Shown here piece by piece: positions 44,713 to 56,881 of a stretch of DNA of 64,000 nucleotides. The translations under genes and the position numbers were made by a program. The DNA lies in the NCBI GenBank assembly GCA_022496805.1, contig CM040085.1, positions 10,445,811 through 10,509,810 of the forward strand. The letters run 5' to 3'. Below the pieces are notes generated by a model. The model was given only the letters and a program-made list of their open reading frames with translations. It ran no database searches and was not told the origin of the DNA. Origin of the DNA: Pohlia nutans (taxonomy: Eukaryota; Streptophyta; Bryopsida; Bryales; Mniaceae). Within the stretch, counting starts at the first letter, position 1; every line of letters begins with the position of its first letter.

Positions 44713-47700
44713 ATGAATGACAAATTCGACATCAAGGGCATACTCGGGAAAGGAGATTCACGTGTCAATGGCATTTCAAAAACCAAGATCATTTGCACAT
44801 TGGGGCCGAAATCAAGGGACGTTCCCATGCTGGAGAAGCTGCTTCGTGCCGGCATGAATGTAGCACGATTCAATTTCTCCCACGGAACCTACGAGTATCA
44901 TTCGGGGACGCTTGATGCTTTGAAGCAAGCCATGTACAACACTCAAATCATGTGCGGTGTCCTCCTCGACACCAAGGTAATTACAAAACCACAAAGTGTC
45001 CTAGAATAGAAGTTGCCGTATGCAGTGGGTGGTAAATTGAACTAAAATGATGGTCTCAATCAGATGCATCATGGAAATCATATTAAAAAGATATGGTGGT
45101 GATTACAACGACTAATTAACCTCTAAAGGACCAAGAAGCCCAAATTGGGTTTCATGTGTTTTTTAGCATTTTTGAGTAGGTCCTATGCATGGTTCCTTTT
45201 GTTCAATTTTTTTTTGTTTTTTAATCAACACAAACAATGTTCTTCAACGATATAAAATTTAGTCCCATCTTAATTATATTTTTCACAATAAGATCAATTA
45301 AATTAATCATTTTAAAACCATGAGGTCCTTTAGGGGTTGAACATATTGGTTTTGATCCAAATTGCATAGAGGCAAAAGAGCAAAAACAGAGGGAACACTA
45401 CAAGCAAAGGCGTCGTTTCTCACTCTGGAGGATCCTGTTCATTGTCGCTTTTCACTGTACACGCTAGTCCTACGTGACAAACCGCACTCACCAAAAAATT
45501 GGTGAGTGCGAAGTGGCGCCGTTTGACTCACAGAAGGAGTGAAAAGCGACGCGTTCTCCTTGCAGTGGAAGGAAAGTAGAACATTTATGGAAGAAGAGAG
45601 TTGATTCGTCATACGTTCTATTGCTTTTACTATTTCCTTTGTCAGAGTTTTTAGAATGAAATCCCTGTTGTTTCTGATGCAAGAATTGTGCTCATGAGAT
45701 GGGGAGTATATATATAGGGTCCAGAGATTCGGACGGGGACGCTGAAGGGAGGACAAGGAATTAAGCTGGTTCGAGGCCAAGAGATTATGATCACAACAGA
45801 CTACACACATGACGGTGATAATTCAATGATCGCCATGAGCTACCCTAAGCTTGCCCAGGATGTGAAACCAGGGAATATGATTTTGTGCTCGGACGGGACG
45901 ATCAGTCTCATGGTGCTGGAGTGCGACACAGCGGGTGGGAAGGTGAAATGCAGGTGTGAGAATACCGCCAGTTTGGGTGAACGCAAGAATGTGAATTTGC
46001 CCGGTATCATTGTTGACCTTCCCACATTTACACCGCGAGATGTGGAGGATATCACCATTTGGGGCATACCGAACCGAATTGATTTCATTGCTGCTTCTTT
46101 TGTGCGCAAAGGCTCCGATGTTGTCAAAGTCAAGGAGTTGCTTGGGAAAGCATCTAATTCCATCCACATTATCTCCAAGGTGCCCTTCCAGCTTTGTGCT
46201 CTTCTTTAACCCTTGAAACGTTTTGCATTTTTTCTCATTTTCGAGGATCATTTTCACAACTTTCTTTTCGTTTTTTTTGAGAAATTTCTATTGTACATTA
46301 TAGTGTACACCAAAATGAAGCAAAAATTATTACCTTAATTGATCAAATTAGCAATTTTTTTCCTTGCTCCAAAGGAGGTCAGCAAAAAGTGCTCCTGAGA
46401 CCATTTGGATGATGGGATGAACTTAAAATTAGAAATTAAAAAAAAACCAAACCAAAAAAAGATTCATTTGACACACTTTGAAAAAAAAAAATTAACATGA
46501 TTGGACAAAATCTCATGAAATTATGCATGGTCAAAGTTTAATTGACTTAAGGATATAAAGAGTTAAAAGATGTGTATATCTCACTTATTAAGAAATAAAA
46601 AATTCCAATAGATGAGTTGGGAAATTTTGGAGGGGCATATTTTTTTTTTTTTCAATTGCTAAAAATATCATTTTGGAGCTCATTTTGGTACCCACCGGCC
46701 CTGGGTTAAAATGAAATTATCCCCCATTGCTAATCAATTTCAATTGATGGTGTGATTACAGGTGGAAAACCAAGAGGGGCTCCAAAACTTTGATGACATA
46801 TTGCGCGAGACAGATGCAATCATGGTTGCAAGAGGAGACTTGGGAATGGAAATACCGACAGAGAAGATTTTCTTGGCACAGAAAATGATGATATACAAGT
46901 GCAACGCGAAGGGGAAACCTGTGGTAACCGCAACCCAAATGCTAGAGTCGATGATAAAATCCCCACGACCGACCCGAGCAGAAGCAACTGACGTTGCCAA
47001 CGCCGTTCTGGACGGCACAGATGCTGTGATGCTGAGCGGTGAGACGGCAAATGGAATCAACCCTGAAGTTGCTGTTGGAATAATGGCCAGTATCTGTCGA
47101 GAGGCAGAACAAGCCATCGACTATGCCACATTGTTCCGAGATTTAGTACGAAATGTCCCCATGCCAATGAGCCCCCTGGAGAGTTTGGCATCTTCAGCGG
47201 TCCGGACGGCAAATAAAATTCGTGCAGCCTTGATCGTCGTTCTAACTCGTGGGGGAAGCACCGCCAGATTGGTAGCCAAATACCGGCCCTCCGTCCCTAT
47301 TCTATCTGTGGCAGTCCCCGTCATGACCACTGATAGTATCGAATGGCAAATTAGCGAGGAGTCACCAGCCCACCACAGCTTGATTTGCAGGTTACCAATA
47401 TTACTCTTCTCACCTACCGTTGGATAATCATATACATAGACCATGTAATTTCAGGTCATATGTGGTCTATTACATGGTCTATGTATATGTATATGAAAAG
47501 GACCACAGCCTTTTGGTCACCAACATTACTTCTCACCTACTGTTGGATAATCATATACATAGACCATGTAATTTTCGGAGTAACTTTCCCTAAAAACAAA
47601 GCGCTGCATGGATGCCAGTAATATTCTATATAGCCGACTCCAAGAAATCAGGACCAGTTTTGGCAGCTTCATATTGGTTCTAAGTAGTACAGTTACAACC

Positions 47701-48282
47701 CGTAATGTATTTTCCTATGCACACAATCTTCGTAGTGTATACCAAATCTTTGTAGAGAACTCGTCCTCATTTCTTTCTATTTTCAACTCTCCGTAGTGTA
47801 CTCAAAATAAGACTAATAATGTGTGACATGTGTCATAGGCTATGCTAGATAGAGTACTCCCATGGGCTCGCCACATCGTATAGTGGGTGCATCGCTTCGC
47901 GACTCGAAGATAGCATGCACCCGCTACATGCAATAGTAGAGCCCATGGAGTACTCTATCTAGTACATTACACTCGTCATTATATTCCTATAATTCAATTA
48001 GTGAGTCCTCCTCAACCCTGTCGTTTTGTCATTGTTTGTACACACTCTTGTGAAGAGACCTTGAAAGAGTTGGAAATGGAATTGTGCAGGGGATTGGTTC
48101 CACTATTAGCTGAAGGCTCAGTGAAGGCCACAGACTCTGACTCAACTGATAACACCTTGAATGCTGCTCTCGAATATGCTATCAGCAGAAATCTGTGTAA
48201 ACCTGGGCAAGCTGTTGTAGCTCTGCATCGCATAGGAAATGCCTCTGTCATCAAAATTATGGAGGTCCGAGACATCTATTGA
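44713..48282 (+). CDS. Pyruvate kinase, cytosolic type, four exons
   Basis: Converts phosphoenolpyruvate and ADP to pyruvate and ATP, the last step of glycolysis, in the cytosol (no transit peptide). Exons 44713-44976, 45718-46179, 46762-47390 and 48090-48282 give about 515 aa, the usual plant cytosolic length, with phases 0, 0 and 2. ICTLGP (27-32) and the K+ and phosphate site NFSHG (54-58) are in exon 1. DTKGPEIRTG spans intron 1. The B domain is in exon 2. Exon 3 has KVENQEG (starting at the junction), MVARGDLGME (263-272) with the Mg2+/catalytic loop, and RPTRAEATDVANAVLDGTD. The C-terminal regulatory domain ends in VVALHRIGNASVIKI. ATG 44713 fits the family start. The introns contain several MITEs. 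Confidence 0.96.
45120..45336. mobile_element. TTAA-flanked MITE, 217 bp (class A), in pyruvate kinase intron 1
   Basis: CCTCTAAAGGACCAAG to GGTCCTTTAGGGG, TTAA at 45116-45119 and TTGA at 45337-45340. Confidence 0.75.
45396..45567. mobile_element. CACTA-type MITE, 172 bp, in pyruvate kinase intron 1
   Basis: CACTACAAGCAAAGGCG to CTCCTTGCAGTG with GAA duplicated at 45393-45395 and 45568-45570. Same family as 38897-39067. Confidence 0.88.
46180..46761. other. Pyruvate kinase intron 2
   Basis: AT-rich. TTAACCCTTGAAACG at 46206 and GGGTTAA at 46703 may mark another TTAA-flanked element, but no inverted repeat beyond CCC/GGG is convincing. Confidence 0.5.
47391..48089. repeat. Pyruvate kinase intron 3 with direct and inverted repeats
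   Basis: The block CCTACCGTTGGATAATCATATACATAG at 47412 recurs at 47538 (written CTACTGTTGG there), with an inverted piece (CATGGTCTATGTATATG) between them. A hairpin of 116 bp follows at 47846-47961. Confidence 0.65.
47846..47961. repeat. 116-bp hairpin in pyruvate kinase intron 3
   Basis: TAGATAGAGTACTCCCATGG pairs with CCATGGAGTACTCTATCTA, and inner GTGGGTGCAT pairs with ATGCACCCGC. Could be a small foldback MITE or the stem of an intronic small-RNA precursor. Confidence 0.7.
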
Positions 48283-48646
48283 TGACTGCCTACACGACTC
48301 TTTGCAGGCCTAAATACAGTCATACATTACTATGATAAGTCAGCTGCAATTAATAACTTCACCGTCTCTCCCTTGTTTGCTGCTTCGTAGGCTGAACTGT
48401 CGGTAGTTTTAATGATAGCCTGGAGCACAGAGTCACTAGTGTTTTCCAGCTACTATAGATTCATAAAATTTGGCACTCTCAGTTTTCAGTACAAAATGTA
48501 GCGATTTTCAGAATATGAAACTTGCACGGGTCTGGATTCTGATCTTCCTTTCAGTCATCAAACTGTATTGTACAAAAGAATTGGATAATGTACAAATTCT
48601 TAGTGTACATATAATGAGACGGAATTAACATATAATGTACAAATTC
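48283..48646. other. Convergent intergenic region
   Basis: Only 364 bp separate the stop codons of pyruvate kinase (+) and the PPR-SMR gene (-), so both 3' UTRs must share or overlap it. The phrase AATGTACAAATTCTTAGTG with ACATATAATGAG is tandemly duplicated at 48588-48665, across the PPR-SMR stop codon. Confidence 0.65.
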
Positions 48647-51600
48647 TTAGTGTACATATAATGAGGTGGAATCCACCAATCCCAGGCGCTGTGCAATGCC
48701 AGGTGACAGAAGCCAGTTTTGCACGGAATCTCCAGAGGCAGTCACGCGACCACAATTGCCGGCCACGTCTGTGAAGGGTGCACAAAGCTGATGGAGTTGC
48801 AAATCTACAGGGACCTTCAACGCTGAGCTTTTCGACTTGGAGTGCATACCCTTTCCCGTGACGATGACTACCGCCTCCGGAGCCTCTTCTCCCCAAACCC
48901 AAGCAAGGCGAAGCTCTTCCAGCCACACTAGTAACATGGTGATGGCTGCTCCAACTGACAATCTGCACAGCCAGCATCACCCCCTTAGTGCCTAAATTCA
49001 CAATAGAAACTCAGCTCATAGCAACGTCCAAAACAAATTTTTACTGTTAAGAAAATGAGGCGTGGTTCCTACTTTCTATTGGAATGTTTTGCTACCTTCC
49101 TCAATGGTTCATTTCAACTCCTACAGATATGGAATCAGCCACTGTAGGCTATGAGAGGTTAACCCTTAAAAGAACCAAGGATTCATACTTTTAAGATGAC
49201 AAATTCAAATGATCATATTGTGAAAAATATAATTCAAATAGAACCGGATTTTATATCACTGGAATCAGTGAAGAACATTGCATGTGTTGATCAAAAGAAA
49301 AATAAGTTTGAATAAAGGGAAGTCTACATAAGACCTATTCAAAACTGCTATAAAAACATGAGGCCCAATTTGGGCTTCTTGGTCCTTTAAGGGTTAAGCT
49401 GCAAGTTTCAGTGTACACTCAGAACTCTTTTATATCACCAACGTACATGAGTTCAGATGTGTCCAATCACATGTGTGCACAGTAGCAAACATTCTTCGCA
49501 AGTGATATTGGAGAGTGTGATGATAACGAGTTCAGAGTGTAGATCACTTTCTCAACAGTGTTTAAATTAGCTAATCAAATGGTGGTGACACGTAACACTA
49601 GTAAGGTTTATTTTTCCAAGTGCATGGGAACTCACCTATGAAGGTCAAGGCACCATTCCGATTTTGTGAAAACGTAAAACGTGCCGTCATACAGTCCTTT
49701 CTCTTTTGTAAGGTGGAGGACACGGGAAGCTCGTTCACCAAGGCCCCAGTTCCACAGGATATCTAAAAGAGAGTTGCAGAATGACACTTGGTTGGCCTTC
49801 GGCTGCTTTTTTAGATCGTCAAACATTTTGGACACGTCTTCCCAAAGATGATCACTGACCGAGCATCCTGCCACCAGCTTGTATAGTGTGCTTTCCATTT
49901 CAGACTTTGACACCTGCAAAACCCTCTCAATCATCAGTTTCCAACAGAAAAACAAAATTTAAAAATCTGTAAAAAGCATATTGCAACAAACAAAAGGAAG
50001 GAAATAAAACTACTTCAATAGATTAGACATTATGCAAGATTTTTTTCTCAATGCGAATACTCTAGCCATATACTCCCTCCGTCCCATACTAGATGATGCT
50101 TTTGAGAAAAAAAAAATTGACCCAAATTACTTGGTGCAAATCATTTAGAAGCTGTTGTTTTACAGATTCTAACAAAGCAAAATCACAAAACAAGTGCACA
50201 TGAAGTGTTTTTTGTATGTGAAGCTTGTCTTTGCTCATGTGTGGATCACAAACAACATATGAGCTAGCTAAAATCAATGCTAGCATATGTTCGTTGCATC
50301 AGAGAACACACTGCAACGAACATCACCATGCTGCCACATGCCATGTGCAGTATGATACTCCGAAATAGAAACTTACTGTAATTAGAGATTTGATGAAATC
50401 ATTCTAGTTTGCTTAATTTGGTGATTTTTTCAAAAGCATCATCTATTATGGGACAGAGGGAGTAGAACATAAGTGGAAGGGGTAAGTGGACAAGAAAGCA
50501 AAATACTTGCAAGCTTTGGATCAGTACTTGAGCTTCGTCCCAAGATTTGGATCTGCCGCAGGAAGACAAAATGGCAGCATACGTAATGAGGTTGGGCTGA
50601 CAACCGGCTCGTCTCATCACATTGACCATTTGAGCAGCTTCTACGAAATTCCCAGCCTTGCCATATGCGTCAACTAGAGAGCTGTAGATCAAAACGTTGG
50701 CATCATAACCTGCCACCTGCATTTGGTTGAAGGCATTCTTGGCCTCTTCTGGCAAGCCAGCTTTGCCATAAGCATCAATCAGCGACAAAAATGTAACCTG
50801 GTTTGGCCGTATCCCCGATTGCTGCATGGCCTTGAACAACTCCTCAGCTTTTTGGAACAGGCCCTCTTTGGCATAGGCATCAATCATAGCTGTATATGCC
50901 ATCACGTCAATGGTCACCTTCGCTCCTTTCATTCCTTTGAACGTATTCTCTGCACTTTCCCAAAGACCCGCCTTCCCATAGGAGTGAATCAGGGCAGTGT
51001 AGGTAATGTGATCAGGCTGGACGCCATGCTCAACCATATTCTCCACCAAGTCCTCGGCTTTCTCATAAAGCCCACCTTTGCCACACGCATCAATCACAGT
51101 GTTGTAGGTAGCTGAGTTTGGTTCCACCCTCTGGTCCGGCTCCCCTGATTTTCATTTTATATCCTATTAGTAATAAAAATCAGGAAGAAAACGAGCATAA
51201 AGAAAGCTTACTGGATTTTACAATAATTCAAAATTTAATACTCCCTCCGTTTCAAAATAAGAGCCCTAGTTTTTGTCCTATGTTTTTTACTTCAAACGTG
51301 AGCCCTATCCACTTCAAACAGGGTGGACAATGAGAGACACAAAAACTACATGTTACTATTAAAGATGATGAGACCATTTTTCAAACTACATATTACTATT
51401 AAAGACAGTGAGACCATTTTTCAAGTAATGAGACGACTTTTTTGGCAGCAAAAAAGTTAAGAAAAATACATACGTTTGAAGTGGACTCTTACTTTGAAAG
51501 GGAGGGAGTATATTTAGTTTATTAGTTAAGGAATTGTATCTATGTCAAATAAAATATCTGAATCGAATGCGAAACAGGTAATTATCACACTTTTTGTCAT

Positions 51601-54114
51601 ACCTTCTCTCATGGACTGCAGCACTCGTATTCCGATGTCAACTTTTCCTTCTCTGCAGAGTGCATCAATTAAAATGTTGTACGTGATCACGTTGGGTTTA
51701 CATCCGTGCTCAAGACCATTTGTACCATCTCGCATGTCCATGAAAGTTTCTATTGCTTGATCGTAGAGACCCCCTTTCACCAGAGCATCAATGAGCGCAT
51801 TGCATGTCACTGTATTCGGTTGGCAATTCGGTTCCGGGCATTCCTTCATGTGGTTGAATACTGCCAGGGCTTCGTCAAACATCCTCGCTTTTCCATACGC
51901 ATTCACCATGGCCGTGTATGTGTACTGATCTACTTGGCATTTTCTCCAGTAACATCTCTTGGAATAATAATGTGGCACGGTGGACCTGGAACGTATTGAA
52001 CCACCTTCGGTCAGATATGCGAGTGTATGTGACTAACCTTTAAAGGACCAAGAAGGCCAAATTGGGCCTCATGTAATTCTTAATAGTTTTGAGCAGGTCT
52101 TCTTTTTATTCAAATTCATTTGTTTTTTTATCAATATTCTTCACTGATTCAAGTGATATAAAATTTGGTCCCATCTGAGTTATATTTTTCACAATATGAT
52201 CAATTGAATTTGTCATTTAAAATCATGAATCCTTGGTCTTTTAGGGGTTAAGAATCTCGCTATCAAGGAAGACAAATGTTACTTTAGAAACGAGAAGAAA
52301 GGGCACCGACCTGACCCTCCCTCCCCAGAAAGCCAATGAGACGCGTGTACAAGCGAGAGTTGGGACGATACCATCGTTGCTTCTTCGACCACGAAAACAG
52401 CTGCAAACGAAGACCAGAATTCAGAACACAGTTTTAACGTCATGTAATCTAGTGTTAGCATTTGAAAATTAAAGAAAACAACAATCTTCAGGTAAAATTT
52501 AACGCCCAATATGGCCATCTGCATCACTGAACTTTGCAACGGTGGCATTTTCTCATTTTACCTCGGTTTTCTGATTGCAATACATCATTTTCGAGCTCTT
52601 GTTCTATACTACAAGATCAACAGTGTCCATCGTAACAAACTGAAGTCATTTTCATAAAAACAGATGATTTGCAGCAGGGGGTCCAATTTTCCTACACTAC
52701 AGAGAATACACAGTGGACGCTTAGGGTTAAGAAAGAAAACGGGTCCCAAAAAGAAAGAGAGCCAAAAGAGACCTCTAGTGTGCATTGCCAATCATGCTGT
52801 CGTTGAAGCTCGGTGAGCACACAGGTGATACCGAACGGTGACAAGGCTCGTGGGTGTTTCACTATCACACCTTCTATGCTGCGAGACTGTTTCCATGACC
52901 TCCGCAATGAAGCCACCAGTGATTGGATTTCAGGACTGCAAGCAACTGCAGTTGAAAATCTAGGACGTTCCTCCTTGTGCGCAGTTAGCAATCTTGGGAC
53001 CTTTGATCTCGAGTTCGTGTTGTGGCCCGAAATCCTCTTAGGTCTCACCTGCAGTATTAGTATTCAGAACCATTAGAATGGGAGCGACTAGTAACAAAAC
53101 CACTGTTTCAACACTGTTTGCAAGGCTCTAGGTTGCCTTTGCCATGATTCTCCAATTAGAAACTATTGGGTTGACTGACGTTCCAAGGAATGACATGACT
53201 GGCATTTCAAAGAGAGGCAAAAAAAGGCGTTTGAAAATCAGCTTGATACTTTAACCCCTAAGCGTTAACTGTGTATTTTCTGTAGTGTAGGAAAATTGGA
53301 CCCCCTGATGCAAATCATCTGTTTGTGTGAAAATGACTTCAGTTTGACACGATCGTATTTTCTTGTAGTATAGAGCAAAAGCTTTAAAATGATGTATTGC
53401 AATCAGAAAACCGAGGTAAAATGAGAAAATGCCACCGTTGCAAAGTTCAGTGATGCAGATGGCCATATTGGGCGTTTTAGACGCTTAGGGGTTAACCTGT
53501 GCAATCTAAAGTGGCCTTGAATGGCAGTTTGAAAACTCAAGACAATTTTTAGAATTCAAGTGCAAACTTTTGACATTTACCGAATTTTACAGAAATGGTC
53601 CTACAGTTAATTTTCCACCCTTGTTGGTGGCCCTGCCTCCAAAGTAGAATACACATGAAGTCAGATGATCTGTTACCTGCACTTTTGGTCGCACGTTCAA
53701 CCGGATGGCAGGCAACTCCACCTGAATTACTTCTTTGACGTGTGACTTGACAACATGGCCCGGTTTCCTCAACTCCAGGTGTGGCGTCTCAGGCAACTTT
53801 ACCTCCTGGCCGTTTAAAGCTCCACTTTCCTCAGTGTTGTCAACTGCTCCTCGCAGTATTTTGGCAAAAGGAGGGGTCATAACGCTCGTCACAACGACTC
53901 TGCATCTCTTGCTCGTTCTCCTGCATGACTTGTTCACTTTGAACAGCGCTGTTCCCTCGAAGAAAGATGAGCCCCGGAGGATTGCAGGAGCCAGGGACGG
54001 TAATAAATCGATGCTGTTGATAGGAAATGATCGCAAGTGTGCCTCCGAGAATGCTGAAGACGTCGTAAATTGACTTGTACACCTGAACAACAACTTGAGT
54101 TGTAAGGTACTCAT
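48647..54114 (-). CDS. PPR-SMR protein, predicted plastid-targeted, seven exons, one apparent frameshift
   Basis: Minus-strand exons 54114-53677, 53048-52773, 52400-52311, 51985-51603, 51144-50507, 49913-49636 and 48962-48647, about 805 aa. The N-terminus is rich in Ser, Thr and Arg with few acidic residues, like a chloroplast transit peptide, and an in-frame stop lies upstream of the ATG. About ten PPR repeats follow in exons 4-5 (for example VTYNTLIDACGKGG-like units ending YGKAG). The C-terminus is an SMR domain with CLDLHRLSVGAA and VTGKGMHSK. PPR-SMR proteins bind organelle RNA or nucleoids in the pTAC2, SVR7 and GUN1 group; which member this is cannot be settled. Exon 4 needs 382 bases for its phases but has 383: there are four T at 51940-51943 (plus strand) where three are expected. 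All other joints are in phase. Each intron carries one MITE. Confidence 0.9.
49163..49393. mobile_element. TTAA-flanked MITE, 231 bp (class A), in PPR-SMR intron 6
   Basis: CCCTTAAAAGAACCAAGG to GGTCCTTTAAGGG, TTAA at 49159-49162 and 49394-49397. Confidence 0.85.
50073..50462. mobile_element. Stowaway-like MITE, 390 bp, in PPR-SMR intron 5
   Basis: CTCCCTCCGTCCCATACTAG at the left and its inverse (TATGGGACAGAGGGAG) at the right, with TA duplicated at 50071-50072 and 50463-50464. CTCCCTCCGTCCCA is the classic plant Stowaway (Tc1/mariner-related) terminus. Confidence 0.92.
51241..51508. mobile_element. Stowaway-like MITE, 268 bp, in PPR-SMR intron 4
   Basis: CTCCCTCCGTTTCAAAATAA and the inverse TTTGAAAGGGAGGGAG, TA at 51239-51240 and 51509-51510. 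Confidence 0.9.
52037..52247. mobile_element. TTAA-flanked MITE, 211 bp (class A), in PPR-SMR intron 3
   Basis: CCTTTAAAGGACCAAG to GGTCTTTTAGGGG, flanks CTAA (52033-52036) and TTAA (52248-52251). Confidence 0.8.
52503..52726. mobile_element. TTAA-flanked MITE, 224 bp (class E), in PPR-SMR intron 2
   Basis: CGCCCAATATGGCCATCTGC to GTGGACGCTTAGGG, TTAA at 52499-52502 and 52727-52730. Same family as 53255-53491 (opposite orientation) and 55282-55511. Confidence 0.8.
53255..53491. mobile_element. TTAA-flanked MITE, 237 bp (class E), in PPR-SMR intron 1
   Basis: CCCCTAAGCGTTAACTGTG to TTTTAGACGCTTAGGGG, TTAA at 53251-53254 and 53492-53495. Confidence 0.85.
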
Positions 54115-55281
54115 ATGCGTAGCTGACTAAACCACTTACTTTGCCAATTGCTTAAACTCATTCCCCTACTAGATTAAATCTAAAATCTAAAATCTGTAGG
54201 ATACACATAACATTCTTGAGCAGCTGCCTCTGAACCTTTGCAAAAAGAATTTAGATTCTTTTTGCACAGCATCTTGAGCTCAACCAGTGAAAGCTTTGCC
54301 AGCATCCACAGTTTTTGCTCTGTACACTCCACTCTAAAGAGATTGCCAGGCTTTCTCAGTAAAACGACTTGCTACTCTGAGTGCAATCTCCCCATTGCTC
54401 CAGAATGTTATGCGAACACTAAAAGAATCAATCAAAATTAGCGTGTCATTAAGTCACGCCTATATGACCTTAACCCCTTTGACATTAGTGGCTCCACCTC
54501 AAGCAGCAATTGAATGACCATGAAGAGTATTAGAAGAGCTACGGCATAGAGTCAAGGTATAATGGGGGGCAATGTGTGTCAGAATCTCCTTGAAAGCATG
54601 GCACAGTGACAAAGGCAAAAGATGGCCATTTTGATACCGTTGTCCCTCTCTATTCTGACATGTTTGGGAAGCCCTAACTTCAAGGTGGCAGACATGGATT
54701 AGTCACAGAAATGACTTGTCACGTGTGTATTGCTTGAAACAATAATATCGAAATATTATGGAGTGTCATATTATGGAGGGTAGACTGTAAAGGTCGGCTG
54801 GTCGCTTCTGAAAAGCCCTATTCAAAATTGCGACATTGAAATAGATTTGAAGACATCTCGATCTCCATGGCCGCCATGCTTGACAAAGCTCAGAATACAC
54901 AACCCTAGAATACATACACGGAGGAAAATGAATATATCCCAACATGCGGTGCGTGGCAAACCTGTTGAGCGCCAGATGGAATGCAGCTCGGGAAGGCCGG
55001 TGAGATGAGCCTTTGGAGGTTCCAAACGTGTGACATGAAGTTGTTGCAGAGGGCCATCGCCCCCGCACCCAACACATCTTCCCGCACTCCTCTCCCACTC
55101 AAAACATACCGAAGCTTCTCAGTTCGTCAATTATGTACTCGTCAACTCAGCCTGTACCAATTCCCAAGCATGAGTCCCCCAATCCAATTCAAACTCTCCC
55201 TTCTATCACCCTCTCTAGTAACATACTCTAGTATCTGTACACAATGCCATGTTCTGGACTCAGTCACGTTGGTGACATTAA
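54115..55281. other. Upstream region of the PPR-SMR gene
   Basis: Includes its promoter. Overlapping open frames on both strands at 54766-55400 are not conserved in a way I recognise. Confidence 0.4.
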
Positions 55282-55511
55282 CCTCTAAGCGTCTAAAACG
55301 TCCAATATGGCCATCTGCATCACACGGTGGCATTTTCTCATTTTACATCGGTTTTCTGATTGCAATACAAATCATTTTAAAGCTCTTGAATGTTCTATAA
55401 TACAAGATCAACAGTGTCGATCGTGTCAAACTGAAGTCATTTTCACACAAACAGATGCTTTCCAGCAGGGGGTTCAATTTTCCTACACTACGTAAAATAC
55501 ACAGTGGACGC
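55282..55511. mobile_element. TTAA-flanked MITE, 230 bp (class E)
   Basis: CCTCTAAGCGTCTAAAACG to GTGGACGC, TTAA at 55278-55281 and 55512-55515. Confidence 0.8.
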
Positions 55512-56189
55512 TTAATACCAGAAACCCAAAACACCAATTCAATGAGGGAGATGAAGAAGCACAAGTACCATTCTCTGTCGCCCCACCTCCAAATTCAGCA
55601 AGAACGGATTCGATTCAAACAGTGGCCTATCATTGCAAGCTACAATGATGAGCTCGAGTTCGCAATGACGATCAAAACAGGGGAGATTTGGGAGTAGGGT
55701 TTTAGAGGAGGTGCGCGTGGGTGGCGATGAAATTGGCTGAGTGAGTGAGTGGCTGTGAGATTGGAAAGAGGTGAGTGGCATTGATGGAATAAAGCGCAAA
55801 TAAACAAGAACGGTACAACCGTGAGGCTCTGACCTACATGTACGCATAGGCATATAGTATCTAATCAGGGAAATAATCATCAATTACCATTTTTCCATAG
55901 ATTCATTTTTAGAAATAATTAAATATTAGATAGATGATTGTCAAAATCTGCTAGTAAACTACGGTATATTAAATACAAATATATTATAAAATTATATACT
56001 CATTATATATTTAACCCTTTAATATCCGAGTTCAACATTGTTTTCAAAAACTTGTTATAAATTGTTTAATGAAAACCAAAAATGGAATTGATGTACAGAA
56101 CAAAGTTGTAAATGTCAATGTAAAGATCACGCTTGTAAGGTTGGATATCATATATTTCTTTAAAAGAATGTGGATGATTAAACATTGAA

Positions 56190-56530
56190 TGGTAAATGAC
56201 TACGGATGATAAATCACTGTGAATGATAAAAATTGCGGATGATAAAATTCTGTGAATGATAAAAATCGAGGATGATAAAAACAGAGGATGATACAACTGA
56301 GGATGATACAAACTGAGGATGATACAAACCGAGGTTGATACAAACTGAGGTTGATACAAACTGAGGATGATAAATAACGGATGATAAAGAATCAAGGATG
56401 ATAAATGATTTTGGATGATAAAAGACCGCGAATGATAAATGATTGGTTTGATGGATTGATGAATAAATGATTTGTAGATTGATAATTGATATTGGATGAT
56501 AAAAGATCGAGAATGATAAATGATTTTGGA
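56190..56530. repeat. GATGATA-rich minisatellite
   Basis: Irregular units of 13-20 bp around GGATGATAAA, GGATGATACAAAC and GGTTGATACAAACTGA over about 340 bp. Confidence 0.85.
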
Positions 56531-56881
56531 CTGATCGCAAGAATCAGCTAGTGTCCCCTTTCCGAACCTGCCATCATTACCAGAGCAATAAGATTCAGAA
56601 AAATGCCATTAGACAACGGCAGAAAACTTTGATTACAAACGTCTTTAGCCTGCACTTATATCCCGGCTTTAAAAAAACTTCAAATATGCAGTTCCTATAA
56701 AACTCATTTTGACACGAAAAACAAACATGAAATGAAACCAATAAGAGGAACAGACAATCGACGGGCATAATCTAAGGCATGCTGAATCTTGTCTATTGAC
56801 ATTATCATGTATTCAATTGAACTTACTTCAATGGAGCGGTTGAAAAAACTTCTTCCAAATCGGTTGGTCGCAATGCCAATG

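Noticed and set aside
46210..46705. TTAA-flanked MITE in pyruvate kinase intron 2
   Set aside because: TTAA with CCC/GGG is present at both ends, but inverted similarity does not extend further. Too weak to call.
45823..47444. Minus-strand frames across the pyruvate kinase exons
   Set aside because: Antisense shadows of a well supported gene.
50486..51115. Plus-strand frames across the PPR exons (for example 50723-51115)
   Set aside because: Antisense shadows of the PPR-SMR exons.
54766..55098. 110-codon minus-strand frame upstream of the PPR-SMR gene
   Set aside because: Overlapped by other frames on both strands and lacks any known motif or splice context.
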